Origin: Ruegeria atlantica
Lineage (GTDB): Bacteria > Pseudomonadota > Alphaproteobacteria > Rhodobacterales > Rhodobacteraceae
DNA length: 64,000 bases
Assembly: GCF_013033965.1 (NCBI RefSeq)
Contig: NZ_WQFE01000002.1
Coordinates: forward strand, 124,001-188,000
Reading direction: 5' to 3'
A model generated the notes under the pieces. It saw nothing but the letters and a program-made list of their open reading frames with translations, made no database searches and was not told the DNA's origin. How positions within the stretch are numbered: the stretch's first letter is position 1; each line of letters opens with the position of its first letter. Below, piece after piece: positions 43,819-52,398 of the stretch. Made by a program: the position numbers and the translations under genes.

Positions 43819-44202
43819 TCAGACGGAAAGATCCTGCTGATCCCAGATCACTGTCAGCGATTTCTCACCGACCCGGATCAGGCGGGACAGCGTAGCCCCG
43901 GTTGCGACCGCATCCCCGGCATCGACGTTTTGCGCCACGTCACCAGCGACACGGGCCAGTGCGGTCATGCCGATTTGTTCGGCTATTGCCACCAGAGACC
44001 GCGCGCATTTGCGCAGCCCGGCCCAGTCGCGTTGACGCCAATACCGTTCACAGTTCGACAGGCGCACGGCCAGTTCCTCGACCGTGCGACACAGAACATC
44101 CAGAGCGTTCTTGTCACCCAGTTGCCGGTACAACCCGTTCAGACGGTCCAAATCCAGTCGAACCGTTTCCTTTTGTTCAAGCGTGACTATTTTATCCACC
44201 AC
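43819..44202 (-). CDS. Small all-helical protein, Hpt-like
   Basis: 127 residues, predicted wholly helical. The C-terminal part (LRKCARSLVAIAEQIGMTALARVAGDV) is reminiscent of a histidine-phosphotransfer four-helix bundle, but the phosphorylatable His position reads Cys-Ala-Arg-Ser, so phosphotransfer is doubtful. GTG start 44202 is preceded by GGGG. It lies 63 bases upstream of the leucyl aminopeptidase on the same strand. Function unknown. Confidence 0.6.
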   Translation of the reverse strand: MVDKIVTLEQKETVRLDLDRLNGLYRQLGDKNALDVLCRTVEELAVRLSNCERYWRQRDWAGLRKCARSLVAIAEQIGMTALARVAGDVAQNVDAGDAVATGATLSRLIRVGEKSLTVIWDQQDLSV

Positions 44203-44352
44203 ATCTACCCCAATTCTCTACGCCCCCACGGCATAGCTGGACTTTGGCGGTAGAAACCTTTGCAAATCCTTGCGTCGATGCTGGAAAATGGCTCGAATTT
44301 TTTGCGAATTCAGGTTACAGCAGCCGACAGAGACAAGAACAGGGACATGAGA

Positions 44353-45003
44353 ATGGACTTAGCCAAACCTCTGCCGACCTATCTGGTCAAGCGGTACCAC
44401 GGATGGAAAGCCACCACCTATTCGGAAAACCAGGTCTGGTATCGCCGTCTGGCCACCGAAGGACAGCGTCCGCGTGCGATGGTGATTTCGTGCTGTGACA
44501 GCCGGGTTCACGTGACATCGATCTTTGGTGCTGACCAGGGCGAGTTTTTCATTCACCGCAACATTGCCAACCTTGTACCGCCATACGCCCCCGATGGGGA
44601 TCACCACGGCACAAGTGCTGCCATTGAGTACGCGGTAACGGCGCTGAAAGTGGCGCATCTGATCGTGCTGGGCCATTCGCAATGCGGTGGCGTTCAGGGC
44701 TGCATCGACATGTGCAAGGGCAAGGCGCCGCAACTGGAAGCAAAAGAAAGCTTTGTTGGCCGCTGGATGGATATCCTTAAACCGAAATACGATCTGGTCG
44801 CCGATGTCGAGGACAGCGTCGAACAGGCGCGACAGTTTGAACGGCAGGCGGTTGTGGCCTCGCTGGAAAACCTGATGACCTTCCCGTTTGTGTCCTCTGC
44901 GGTTGAGGATGGCTCGCTCAGCCTGCATGGGCTGTGGACCGACATCGGGGAAGGTGGGCTGCAATGCTATGACCCGGCAGAGAAGAAATTCGTGGTCGTC
45001 TAA
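44353..45003 (+). CDS. Beta-carbonic anhydrase
   Basis: Zinc enzyme that interconverts CO2 and bicarbonate. Zinc ligands: Cys and Asp in CCDSRVH, His and Cys in GHSQCGGVQG. FFIHRNIANLVPPY and the C-terminal LHGLWTDIGEGGLQCYD are typical. 216 residues. ATG 44353 has AGGGA at 7 bases upstream; ATG 44347 is too close to it. Followed by a strong terminator. Confidence 0.93.
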   Translation: MDLAKPLPTYLVKRYHGWKATTYSENQVWYRRLATEGQRPRAMVISCCDSRVHVTSIFGADQGEFFIHRNIANLVPPYAPDGDHHGTSAAIEYAVTALKVAHLIVLGHSQCGGVQGCIDMCKGKAPQLEAKESFVGRWMDILKPKYDLVADVEDSVEQARQFERQAVVASLENLMTFPFVSSAVEDGSLSLHGLWTDIGEGGLQCYDPAEKKFVVV

Positions 45004-45027
45004 GCGAGCTGACATCTGAAGAATTCG

Positions 45028-45066
45028 AATGGCGCGGATCAGGTCTCTGATTTCGCGCCATTTTTT
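45028..45066 (+). terminator. Rho-independent terminator after carbonic anhydrase
   Basis: AATGGCGCG 45028-45036 pairs perfectly with CGCGCCATT 45054-45062, then runs into T's through 45066. Loop of 17 bases, partly foldable (GATCAGG/TCTGATT). Confidence 0.85.
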
Positions 45067-45106
45067 GTTATGATCAAAACCACATCTTTTCGATCAGGAG
45101 CGCGTC

Positions 45107-45643
45107 ATGCGATTCATTAAACGTATTCTCGTCACTCTGCTTGTTCTCATTCTGGTTCTTGTCGGCGTGTCCTATCTGCTGCCCAGTAAGGCGGAAGTGT
45201 CCCGCAGCATCACGATCGACGCACCTGCCAGCGCGATCTTTCCTTACGTGAACTCGATGCAGGAAACCGAAAAATGGTCGCCCTGGCTGTCGCGTGATCC
45301 TGAAACGCAACTGTCCTATAGCGGACCTGAGGCGGGCGTCGGCAACACTCTGAACTGGGCATCAGACCACCCGCAGGTGGGCACCGGCTCGCAAGAAATC
45401 GTCGAAAGCGTGCCGGACCAGACGGTTAAGACGGCGCTGGATTTCGGCCCGATGGGGCAAGCGACGGCATCCTTCGATCTGACGCCCGAGGGAGAACAGA
45501 CACAGGTGACCTGGGGGTTCGAATCCGATCTTGGCATGAACCCGATGTCGCGTTGGATGGGTCTGATGATGGATAACTGGGTCGGCGGAGACTATGAGCG
45601 GGGTCTGACCAACCTCAAGGCGCTGGTTGAAGGACAGGGGTGA
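45107..45643 (+). CDS. SRPBCC (polyketide cyclase/START-like) protein with N-terminal anchor
   Basis: 178 residues. An N-terminal hydrophobic helix (ILVTLLVLILVLVGVSYLLP) anchors it in the membrane. The rest is an SRPBCC domain: VSRSITIDAPASAIFPYVNSMQETEKWSPW and EGEQTQVTWGFES are typical of the polyketide_cyc2 group. These domains bind hydrophobic ligands; no substrate can be named. GGAG precedes ATG 45107. Confidence 0.8.
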   Translation: MRFIKRILVTLLVLILVLVGVSYLLPSKAEVSRSITIDAPASAIFPYVNSMQETEKWSPWLSRDPETQLSYSGPEAGVGNTLNWASDHPQVGTGSQEIVESVPDQTVKTALDFGPMGQATASFDLTPEGEQTQVTWGFESDLGMNPMSRWMGLMMDNWVGGDYERGLTNLKALVEGQG

Positions 45644-45704
45644 TTTTCCGCAGCTCAACAAGTTGTAAAATACCCGATTTGCTACCTCAGGAGAGAAGCT
45701 GTTG

Positions 45705-46850
45705 ATGTTTGCCACGAGGATGCAAGAGTTTCAGGATCATATGTCTGAGGCCGGAATAGACGTTGCTCTCATCACCGACGATGACAACGTCTATTATTTG
45801 ACCGGGTATTATGACTTCCTCCATATGGAGTTCGGCAGACCTACGATACTGGTCGTGCACCGCAGCGGCGAAAGTCTGTTGATCACACCCACGATCGATC
45901 TGAACGCGGCCATTTCGGCGGCCAAGGTTGATCGCATCGCTGCGTGGAACGATGGCATGGGTGATGAGTGGCGGGCCGAGCTTCCTGCCGCAGTAAAGGG
46001 TGCACAAAGTGTCGGGGTTGAACCCGATCATATGCCACCGATTGTTCGTGCCTATATGGATACGATTGTTCCTGCGCAGCGGATGGTTAGCGTCACGCCA
46101 ATACTTGCTGAAATGCGCATGATTAAGTCCGCCGAAGAACTCAAGCTTGCCCGCTATGCTGGTCAGGTGGCTATGGCGATGATGGAAGCCGGGCGCAGTG
46201 CCATCGGGCACGGGGTGCCGGAATATGAAGTCGCCTTGGCGACGTCTCAGGCGGGAACACGAAAAGCCGCGGACCTGCTAGCTGCGCATTACGATGATGC
46301 GGATATGTCCCCGAACACTCATTTTCTGCAGATCATGGCCTCGGGCGACACCATCACCAAAACGCATCACCGCGCGACCACCCGGATCATGAAACGGGGC
46401 GAGCCGGTGTTTCTGTGTTTCTGCGGGATGACCAATTTTCACCGTTTCAAACTGGGGTTCGACCGCACATTCTGGATCGGCGAAGTAATGGATAAGCGGC
46501 AAGAGAGCGTCTACGAGGTTGCTGTGGCCAGTCAAGCGGCTGCGTTAGATGCGTTGCGTCCTGGCGTGACCGCCGAAAGCGTACATGCCGCCTATGCCGA
46601 AGTCATTCAGGCCGCAGGCTATGAATATCCGTTCCGATGTGGCCGTGCGACCGGATTTAGCTATTTGGAGAAACCGCAGCTAGTTACGGGCGACAAGACC
46701 GTCTTGCAGCCTGGCATGGTATTTGCCGTCGATGGATCGGTATCAGTGGATACGTTCCGCGCACAGGTGGGCGACAGTTTCATCATTAACGAGGATGGCT
46801 GGGAAGCTGTCACCGAGCATCCGAAAACATTGGATGCCGTCATTCTCTGA
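45705..46850 (+). CDS. M24-fold creatinase-like hydrolase
   Basis: 381 residues with the pita-bread M24 fold: N-terminal creatinase_N domain (ITDDDNVYYLTGYYDF) and C-terminal domain from about residue 150. The region ITKTHHRATTRIMKRGEPVF lines up with the catalytic His of creatinase. The usual metal-binding Asp and His of M24 peptidases are replaced (CFCGMTNFHRF; GRATGFSYLEKP). So it is probably a metal-free creatinase/ectoine-hydrolase-like enzyme, not an Xaa-Pro peptidase. AGGAGAG precedes ATG 45705. Confidence 0.75.
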   Translation: MFATRMQEFQDHMSEAGIDVALITDDDNVYYLTGYYDFLHMEFGRPTILVVHRSGESLLITPTIDLNAAISAAKVDRIAAWNDGMGDEWRAELPAAVKGAQSVGVEPDHMPPIVRAYMDTIVPAQRMVSVTPILAEMRMIKSAEELKLARYAGQVAMAMMEAGRSAIGHGVPEYEVALATSQAGTRKAADLLAAHYDDADMSPNTHFLQIMASGDTITKTHHRATTRIMKRGEPVFLCFCGMTNFHRFKLGFDRTFWIGEVMDKRQESVYEVAVASQAAALDALRPGVTAESVHAAYAEVIQAAGYEYPFRCGRATGFSYLEKPQLVTGDKTVLQPGMVFAVDGSVSVDTFRAQVGDSFIINEDGWEAVTEHPKTLDAVIL

Positions 46851-46906
46851 ATGTTTTGACTGGTTAAGTCCTCCGACGAGTCCCAAAAAAACAGGCATTT
46901 GCAAAA

Positions 46907-46935
46907 AAAGAACCCGCCGGATTGGCGGGTTCTTT
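46907..46935. terminator. Bidirectional terminator between the creatinase-like gene and asd
   Basis: AAAGAACCCGCC 46907-46918 pairs perfectly (12 bp) with GGCGGGTTCTTT 46924-46935, with a 5-base loop. A-runs precede and T-runs follow, so it works for both converging transcripts. Confidence 0.9.
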
Positions 46936-46960
46936 GGAAAATGCGTTTTGGGTTGAAAGA

Positions 46961-47983
46961 TCAGCCTTTCTTCAGAACCTCACGGCCCAGCAGTTCGGCG
47001 ATTTGAACGGCATTCAGTGCCGCACCCTTGCGCAGGTTGTCAGAGACGCACCACAGGTTGATACCATTCTCAATCGTCGAATCCTGACGGATGCGGCTGA
47101 TAAAGGTGGCAAAATCACCTGCGCATTCAACTGGCGAGACGTAACCGCCGGGTTCGCGCTTGTCGATCACCATGATGCCCGGTGCCTCGCGTAGGATGTC
47201 GCGGGCTTCGTCTTCGTCCAGGAATTCTTCGAACTCGATGTTTACGGCCTCGGAGTGGCCGACGAAGACCGGGACGCGGACGCAGGTGGCTGTAACCTTG
47301 ATCGACGGATCGACGATCTTTTTGGTTTCCACAACCATCTTCCATTCTTCCTTGGTCGAGCCGTCTTCCATGAAGACGTCGATTTGCGGAATGACGTTGA
47401 AGGCGATCTGCTTCTGGAATTTGTTCGGCGGAACGTCCGTGGTGGGGTTGTAGACCGCTTTGGTCTGATCCCACAGCTCGTCCATGCCTTCCTTACCGGC
47501 ACCCGAAACCGACTGATAGGTCGACACGACAACGCGCTTGATCTTGGCGCGGTCATGTAGCGGCTTCAGCGCGACAACCATCTGCGCGGTCGAGCAGTTG
47601 GGGTTGGCGATGATGTTCTTGTTTTTGTAGTCGTGGATCGCCTGCGGGTTACATTCCGGCACGATTAGCGGAATGTCCGGGTCATAGCGATACAGCGACG
47701 AGTTATCGATCACCACGCAGCCGGCGGCCGCCGCCTTGGGGGCGTACACTTTAGTCGCCTCGGAACCCACGGCAAACAGTGCCATGTCCCAGCCGGTGAA
47801 GTCGAACGTATCCAGGTCCTTGGTAGTGAGTGTCGTGTCGCCAAAGCTTACTTCGGTGCCCAGCGAACGACGGCTTGCCAGAACAGCAAGTTCATCGACG
47901 GGGAACTGGCGTTCAGCCAGAATGTTCAGCATTTCGCGGCCCACGTTACCCGTGGCGCCGACGACTACGACGCGATAGCCCAT
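46961..47983 (-). CDS. asd: Aspartate-semialdehyde dehydrogenase
   Basis: NADP-dependent enzyme of lysine, threonine, methionine and diaminopimelate synthesis. VVVGATGNVGREMLNIL is the Rossmann loop; NPNCSTAQMVVALKPL holds the catalytic Cys, RVPVFVGHSEAV the catalytic His, and STYQSVSGAGKEGMDEL is conserved. 340 residues. GGAG precedes ATG 47983. Ends at a bidirectional terminator. Confidence 0.97.
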   Translation of the reverse strand: MGYRVVVVGATGNVGREMLNILAERQFPVDELAVLASRRSLGTEVSFGDTTLTTKDLDTFDFTGWDMALFAVGSEATKVYAPKAAAAGCVVIDNSSLYRYDPDIPLIVPECNPQAIHDYKNKNIIANPNCSTAQMVVALKPLHDRAKIKRVVVSTYQSVSGAGKEGMDELWDQTKAVYNPTTDVPPNKFQKQIAFNVIPQIDVFMEDGSTKEEWKMVVETKKIVDPSIKVTATCVRVPVFVGHSEAVNIEFEEFLDEDEARDILREAPGIMVIDKREPGGYVSPVECAGDFATFISRIRQDSTIENGINLWCVSDNLRKGAALNAVQIAELLGREVLKKG

Positions 47984-48094
47984 ATCATGTCTCCAAAGTT
48001 AAGGACGCGCGTTCATAGCTGCGTTGCGGCAAAGAAAAAAGAGTATTCGGGGCCTAATTGACGCAATAACGCCGATTTTACGCGGCGCATCGCC

Positions 48095-49129
48095 TCAGGT
48101 GTCGGTCAAAAGACGTTCGTAGAGGGCTACAAGCGTTCTTGCCTCGTCATTGATGTCGAAATTTTGTTCGACATGCGTGCGGGCAGCCCCACCGGAACGC
48201 GCAAGGGATTCGCGGTCAGACAGCAATTCGGCAGCGGCGTCGGCCAGCGCCGGTACATCGCCCGGCTCGACCACGCGGCCCAGCGACGGGTCGGTGACGA
48301 TTTCGGAGAACGCTCCCACATCCGTAGCAACAACCGGGACTCCGCAAGCCATTGCTTCCAGCGGCGTCAAGCCAAACCCTTCCCACCGTTGTGGGGCAAT
48401 GAACAGATCCAGCACCTGATACCATTCGGCGATCTGATCAACCGTGACTTCGGGCTTGAACAGGATGCGGTCGGACAGACCCGCCTTGACAACCTTGTCT
48501 TTCAGCTCAGCCAGAAAACTGGTGTGTTTTTCCGTGGCCCGGCCCATGACGATGCCATGGACGTCATCAAAGCGACCGCACAGATCGATCATCGCGTTGA
48601 CAAAAGCATCGGTGCCTTTTTGGTGCCGGATGCGGCCATAACACCCCAGCAGCAGCCCGTCAGGTAAACCCAGCCGGTCGCGGATGGCAGCCTTATCTTC
48701 CGGCGGCGTGAAGTCTTGCAGGTTGATGCCGTGCATGATCACCTGCGCGTCGCGCTCCAGATACCCGGCGGTTTTGCGCGAGGTGGCGACCACGGCGTCC
48801 ATCTTGTCGATCAGCCATTTTGTATAGCCGCTATGGGCGCGCTGGGAGGCGCTGGTGAACAATAGTTTCAACCGCAGCCGCAGGACGTTGCGGAGGATCA
48901 GGCCCAGCAACATCTCGGTATTGCGGCGCGCGTGCCAGACGCGCAGCGTTTTGCGCGACAAAAAAGGCAGTCGGCCCAGCGGGATATGCGGGATGTCATC
49001 CGGCAAGCCCGGCCCGGTTGCGGCGATATCGATCCATTGCACTTGTAGCGGCACCAAGCGGGCAATCGTCGCGGTTACGCCTGACAGCCTGCGTTTGAGG
49101 TTGGGGGCAATGACGCGGGGGTCTGACAC
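48095..49129 (-). CDS. LPS-core glycosyltransferase, LpcC-type GT4
   Basis: 344 residues, GT-B fold family 4. The N-terminus RVIAPNLKRRLSGVTATIARLVPLQ matches the LpcC/LPS-core mannosyltransferase group of alphaproteobacteria (cited in part: APNLKRRLSGVTATI). The C-terminal domain has GCYGRIRHQKGTD, and PQRWEGFGLTPLEAMACGVPVVATDVG is the GT4 donor-binding signature. The start is GTG 49129 with AGGAG upstream. It follows the MFS gene by 25 bases. Confidence 0.82.
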   Translation of the reverse strand: MSDPRVIAPNLKRRLSGVTATIARLVPLQVQWIDIAATGPGLPDDIPHIPLGRLPFLSRKTLRVWHARRNTEMLLGLILRNVLRLRLKLLFTSASQRAHSGYTKWLIDKMDAVVATSRKTAGYLERDAQVIMHGINLQDFTPPEDKAAIRDRLGLPDGLLLGCYGRIRHQKGTDAFVNAMIDLCGRFDDVHGIVMGRATEKHTSFLAELKDKVVKAGLSDRILFKPEVTVDQIAEWYQVLDLFIAPQRWEGFGLTPLEAMACGVPVVATDVGAFSEIVTDPSLGRVVEPGDVPALADAAAELLSDRESLARSGGAARTHVEQNFDINDEARTLVALYERLLTDT

Positions 49130-49154
49130 TGGGATACTCCTGGCGGTTCTAGCG

Positions 49155-50327
49155 TCAGTCGACGCTGTCGCGGCTGAACAGATAGATCACGCATCCGATG
49201 GTCAGCGTGACCGCAAAAAAGCCGAATATCGCTGTGTAGGGCGCGGTTGGGCTGATGTCCACCGTGGCGGCGTGAATGCGCCCGGTGACGAATTGCGCCA
49301 GCCCAACGCCGCCGATGCCGAACAGATTCAACAGGGTCATGCCGCGCCCGACCAGATGCGGCGGCACAAAGGCACGGCCATGGGCCATGATGACCGGAAA
49401 GCTGGCCCCCAGAAATCCGATCGCTGCCATCAGAATAACCGACAGCCAAACCGCGTTGTCGATCCACAGGCACATCAGGACCAAACCCGCCACAGCCAGC
49501 GCGTTGCCGCCGAAAACCACCCATTTTCGTGTACCCAACATTCTGTCCAGTGGGCCGTATGCAAAAGTTCCAGCAATCATCGCTGCGCCCATGATCAGGG
49601 TCGCCGTCCCGATCTGGGTGGTGCTGAGGCCGAAGATATCGCTTAGGTACGGTCCTGCCCAAAGGCCGCGCGTTGCTGCCGACGGGGCATAGGCCACCAG
49701 CATCAATGGCAGTATCGCCCATAACGCGGGCTCTTTCAGCAGGTCCAGCACTGATCCCTTGTGTTCGGTCTCGACACGCTTGGGATCATGCACGCTGACC
49801 CAGATACCCAACGCGATGGCCGCAGAAAATCCGGCCAGCGTCCCCATCGTGGCCCGCCATCCCATCAACTCAACCGCCAATGCCGTAGGGTACGAGGCGA
49901 CCAGATTGCCAACTGACCCAACGCCAAGCATGACCGCGGCCAAAGTGGCGAACCGGGCAGGGGGGTACTCGCGCGCGAAGATGTAGTACGACGCCATCAG
50001 AACCGGTGAGCAGCCAACCCCGATCAGCCCCATGGCGATGGCGACATGAAAGGGAGTGCTGGATACCGCAAACAACGCCGCACCGCCCGCACCACCTGCC
50101 AGCAGCAAGACCGCCGCTGTCAGGCGCGGGCCGACCCGGTCCAGCGCCCAGCCCACCGGCAATTGCATCGCCGCAAAGATCAGAAACCAAAGACCGGACG
50201 CAAAGGCCAAATCCTCGGGCGTGGCGCCGATATCGCGCCCCAGATCGACGCTGAGAACCGCGAGAAAGGCGCGAAAGAACTGACTGAGCACATAGCCCAG
50301 ACACAACACCACCAGACCTGTCTTCAT
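49155..50327 (-). CDS. MFS transporter
   Basis: 390 residues, 12 predicted helices. The MFS loop motif between helices 2 and 3 is LPVGWALDRVGPRLT. The start ATG 50327 is preceded by a strong GGGGAGAGG; the frame is open 19 codons further up. Substrate unknown. Probably co-transcribed with the GT4 gene 25 bases downstream, but the two functions are not obviously related. Divergent from DUF3095. Confidence 0.82.
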   Translation of the reverse strand: MKTGLVVLCLGYVLSQFFRAFLAVLSVDLGRDIGATPEDLAFASGLWFLIFAAMQLPVGWALDRVGPRLTAAVLLLAGGAGGAALFAVSSTPFHVAIAMGLIGVGCSPVLMASYYIFAREYPPARFATLAAVMLGVGSVGNLVASYPTALAVELMGWRATMGTLAGFSAAIALGIWVSVHDPKRVETEHKGSVLDLLKEPALWAILPLMLVAYAPSAATRGLWAGPYLSDIFGLSTTQIGTATLIMGAAMIAGTFAYGPLDRMLGTRKWVVFGGNALAVAGLVLMCLWIDNAVWLSVILMAAIGFLGASFPVIMAHGRAFVPPHLVGRGMTLLNLFGIGGVGLAQFVTGRIHAATVDISPTAPYTAIFGFFAVTLTIGCVIYLFSRDSVD

Positions 50328-50465
50328 GAAAAGCCTCTCCCCGCACCAGCGGAGAAATGCTTGGCACGTCACGGTGCCATGCACAAGCGCGTGTGCTATA
50401 CTGTTTTCACCGGACAGTGATCACATTCGGGCTATTCTTGTCCTTACCGAGTATTCGAGGTGCCC

Positions 50466-51608
50466 ATGAAAGACGCCCAGGCCGCATTCTATGACAGCCT
50501 TCCCCTGTTGCGGGAGTTTACACGATTGGTGGATCCGGCGCGGTTTTCCGCTGTCCCGGGCGATTGGGCGTTGGGCGTGGCCGATATTGTTGATTCCACC
50601 GGTGAGATTGCAAAAGGACGATACAAAACGGTGAACATGGTCGGTGCCGCTGTGATTTCGGCCATGATCAATGCGCTTCGGGGCAAAGAGTTTCCTTACG
50701 TTTTTGGCGGCGATGGCGCCGGATTTGCCGTGCCCGCAAGTGAGATTGACACCGCCAACGCGGTGTTGGCGGATCTCAGGCGCTGGGCGGAAGAAGAGTT
50801 CTCGATCTCATTGCGCGCGGCGTTGGTTTCGGTTGCTGAAATCCGGACAGCTGGCAAAGACCTGCGAGTTGCGCGCTATGCGCCATCTGATGGGGTGGAC
50901 TATGCCATGTTTTCGGGTGGTGGGTTAGCCTGGGCCGAAGCTCAGATGAAGGCAGGCAAATTCACGGTGGCACCCGCAGAACCGGGCGCGCAGCCGGACC
51001 TGACCGGATTGTCCTGCCGGTGGTCCAACAGCAAGGCACGCAATGGTCAGATCGTCTCGGTCGTGATTCAGCCGACGGCAAATGCAACCGAGAGCGATTT
51101 TGCGGATCTCGCCCGCTCGGTCTTGTCGGCCTCTGAAGAATTGGAGCGTTCGGGGCATCCGGTGCCGGAAAACGGCCCGCCGATCAGTTGGCCGCCCCCG
51201 GATGTTGGTCTGGATGCCCGCGTATCGCGTGCTGGGCGCAACCTGTTGGTGCAGCGGATCAAACTGCTGGGGCAGAACTTTTTGATCGCTCTGTTATTCG
51301 CATCGGGCAAACGGTTGGGCAATTTCGAACCCGAGCATTACAAGCGTATGGTCAGCCGCAATGCTGACTACCGAAAATTCGATGACGGGCTTAAAATGAC
51401 CCTGGATTGCGACCCGACCACTCTGTCGCAAATCCAGATGATGCTTGAACAAGCACGCGGGCAGGGCAAGATTCGCTATGGGTTGCATGCGCAGGATGAG
51501 GCGATGATGACCTGTATCGTTCCTTCGGCGACGCGCGACGATCACGTTCACTTTGTCGATGGTGCCTCGGGTGGTTATGCGCAAGCCGCCGCCGCCATGC
51601 ACGCCTGA
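50466..51608 (+). CDS. DUF3095 protein (nucleotide-cyclase-like)
   Basis: 380 residues, DUF3095 family along its length. LGVADIVDSTGEIAKGRYKTVNMVGAAVISAMIN and YVFGGDGAGFAVPA resemble the metal-binding and nucleotide-binding stretches of class III cyclases (cited in pieces), and GWAIDYAMFSGGG-type segment is family-specific. The C-terminal half contains conserved Cys/Asp motifs (LDCDPTTLSQIQ). Enzymatic activity is unproven. ATG 50466 follows GAGG. Confidence 0.8.
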   Translation: MKDAQAAFYDSLPLLREFTRLVDPARFSAVPGDWALGVADIVDSTGEIAKGRYKTVNMVGAAVISAMINALRGKEFPYVFGGDGAGFAVPASEIDTANAVLADLRRWAEEEFSISLRAALVSVAEIRTAGKDLRVARYAPSDGVDYAMFSGGGLAWAEAQMKAGKFTVAPAEPGAQPDLTGLSCRWSNSKARNGQIVSVVIQPTANATESDFADLARSVLSASEELERSGHPVPENGPPISWPPPDVGLDARVSRAGRNLLVQRIKLLGQNFLIALLFASGKRLGNFEPEHYKRMVSRNADYRKFDDGLKMTLDCDPTTLSQIQMMLEQARGQGKIRYGLHAQDEAMMTCIVPSATRDDHVHFVDGASGGYAQAAAAMHA

Positions 51609-51612
51609 CGCG

Positions 51613-52383
51613 CTATTTCGCTTTCCATTTGGCTGCCAGAGCCCGCGATGTCTGGGCCAGCAACATCACATCAATGCCGACCGCAAGAAACTGCGCCCCC
51701 ATTTCAAAATAGGCCTGGCTGGCCTCGTCATTGGTGCCCAAGATGCCAGGGGCTTTGCCCGCGGCCTTGATACGCGTTATAGCATCTGCAATGACGGCAC
51801 GCACTTCGGGTGCTGCGCTGTTTCCTTGATAGCCCATGTCGGTGGACAGGTCCGCCGGGCCAATGAACACCCCGTCGATCCCCTCGACTTTCAGAATGTC
51901 ATCCAAGGCAGCCATTCCGGCGCGGTTTTCCACCTGCACCAGCAGGCAGATTTGATCGTCGGCGGATTGGATGTACTCGGGAATCGAACCGTACATTGTC
52001 GCCCGGGCCGCACCTGCCCCAACGCCGCGCGCACCCGTTGGTGGATAGCGGCAGTCTCGCACCAGTTGCCGCGCCTGATCGGCGGTTTCGACCATCGGCA
52101 CCAGGACAGTTTGCGCCCCTGCATCCAGCGCCATCTTGATCACTGCCGTATCTCCGACTGGAACGCGGACGACCGGGTGCGAGGGGCTAGCCGCCAGCGC
52201 CATCAACTGATCCCGGATCGAGCGGATATGGTTCGGCGCGTGTTCACCATCAATGACCAGCCAGTCGAAACCGGCCGTACCCATGATCTCGGCGGTGATG
52301 GATTCAGCAAAGCTCATCCAGCAACCGATCTGACGATCTCCCTGTTTTAGAGCCTGTTTGAAGCCGTTCTGTGGGACTGGCAT
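51613..52383 (-). CDS. HpcH/HpaI-family aldolase
   Basis: 256 residues, class II pyruvate aldolase that cleaves 4-hydroxy-2-oxo acids. WLVIDGEHAPN, VRVPVGDTAVIKMALDAGAQTVLVPMVETADQA (in part), RGVGAGAARAT and VQVENRAGMAALDDIL, FIGPADLSTDMG are the metal- and substrate-binding blocks. AGGAGG precedes ATG 52383. It lies 15 bases after the decarboxylase gene. The true substrate (HpaI-like heptanedioate or other) is unknown. Confidence 0.85.
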   Translation of the reverse strand: MPVPQNGFKQALKQGDRQIGCWMSFAESITAEIMGTAGFDWLVIDGEHAPNHIRSIRDQLMALAASPSHPVVRVPVGDTAVIKMALDAGAQTVLVPMVETADQARQLVRDCRYPPTGARGVGAGAARATMYGSIPEYIQSADDQICLLVQVENRAGMAALDDILKVEGIDGVFIGPADLSTDMGYQGNSAAPEVRAVIADAITRIKAAGKAPGILGTNDEASQAYFEMGAQFLAVGIDVMLLAQTSRALAAKWKAK

Positions 52384-52398
52384 GGCCGGGCCTCCTGT

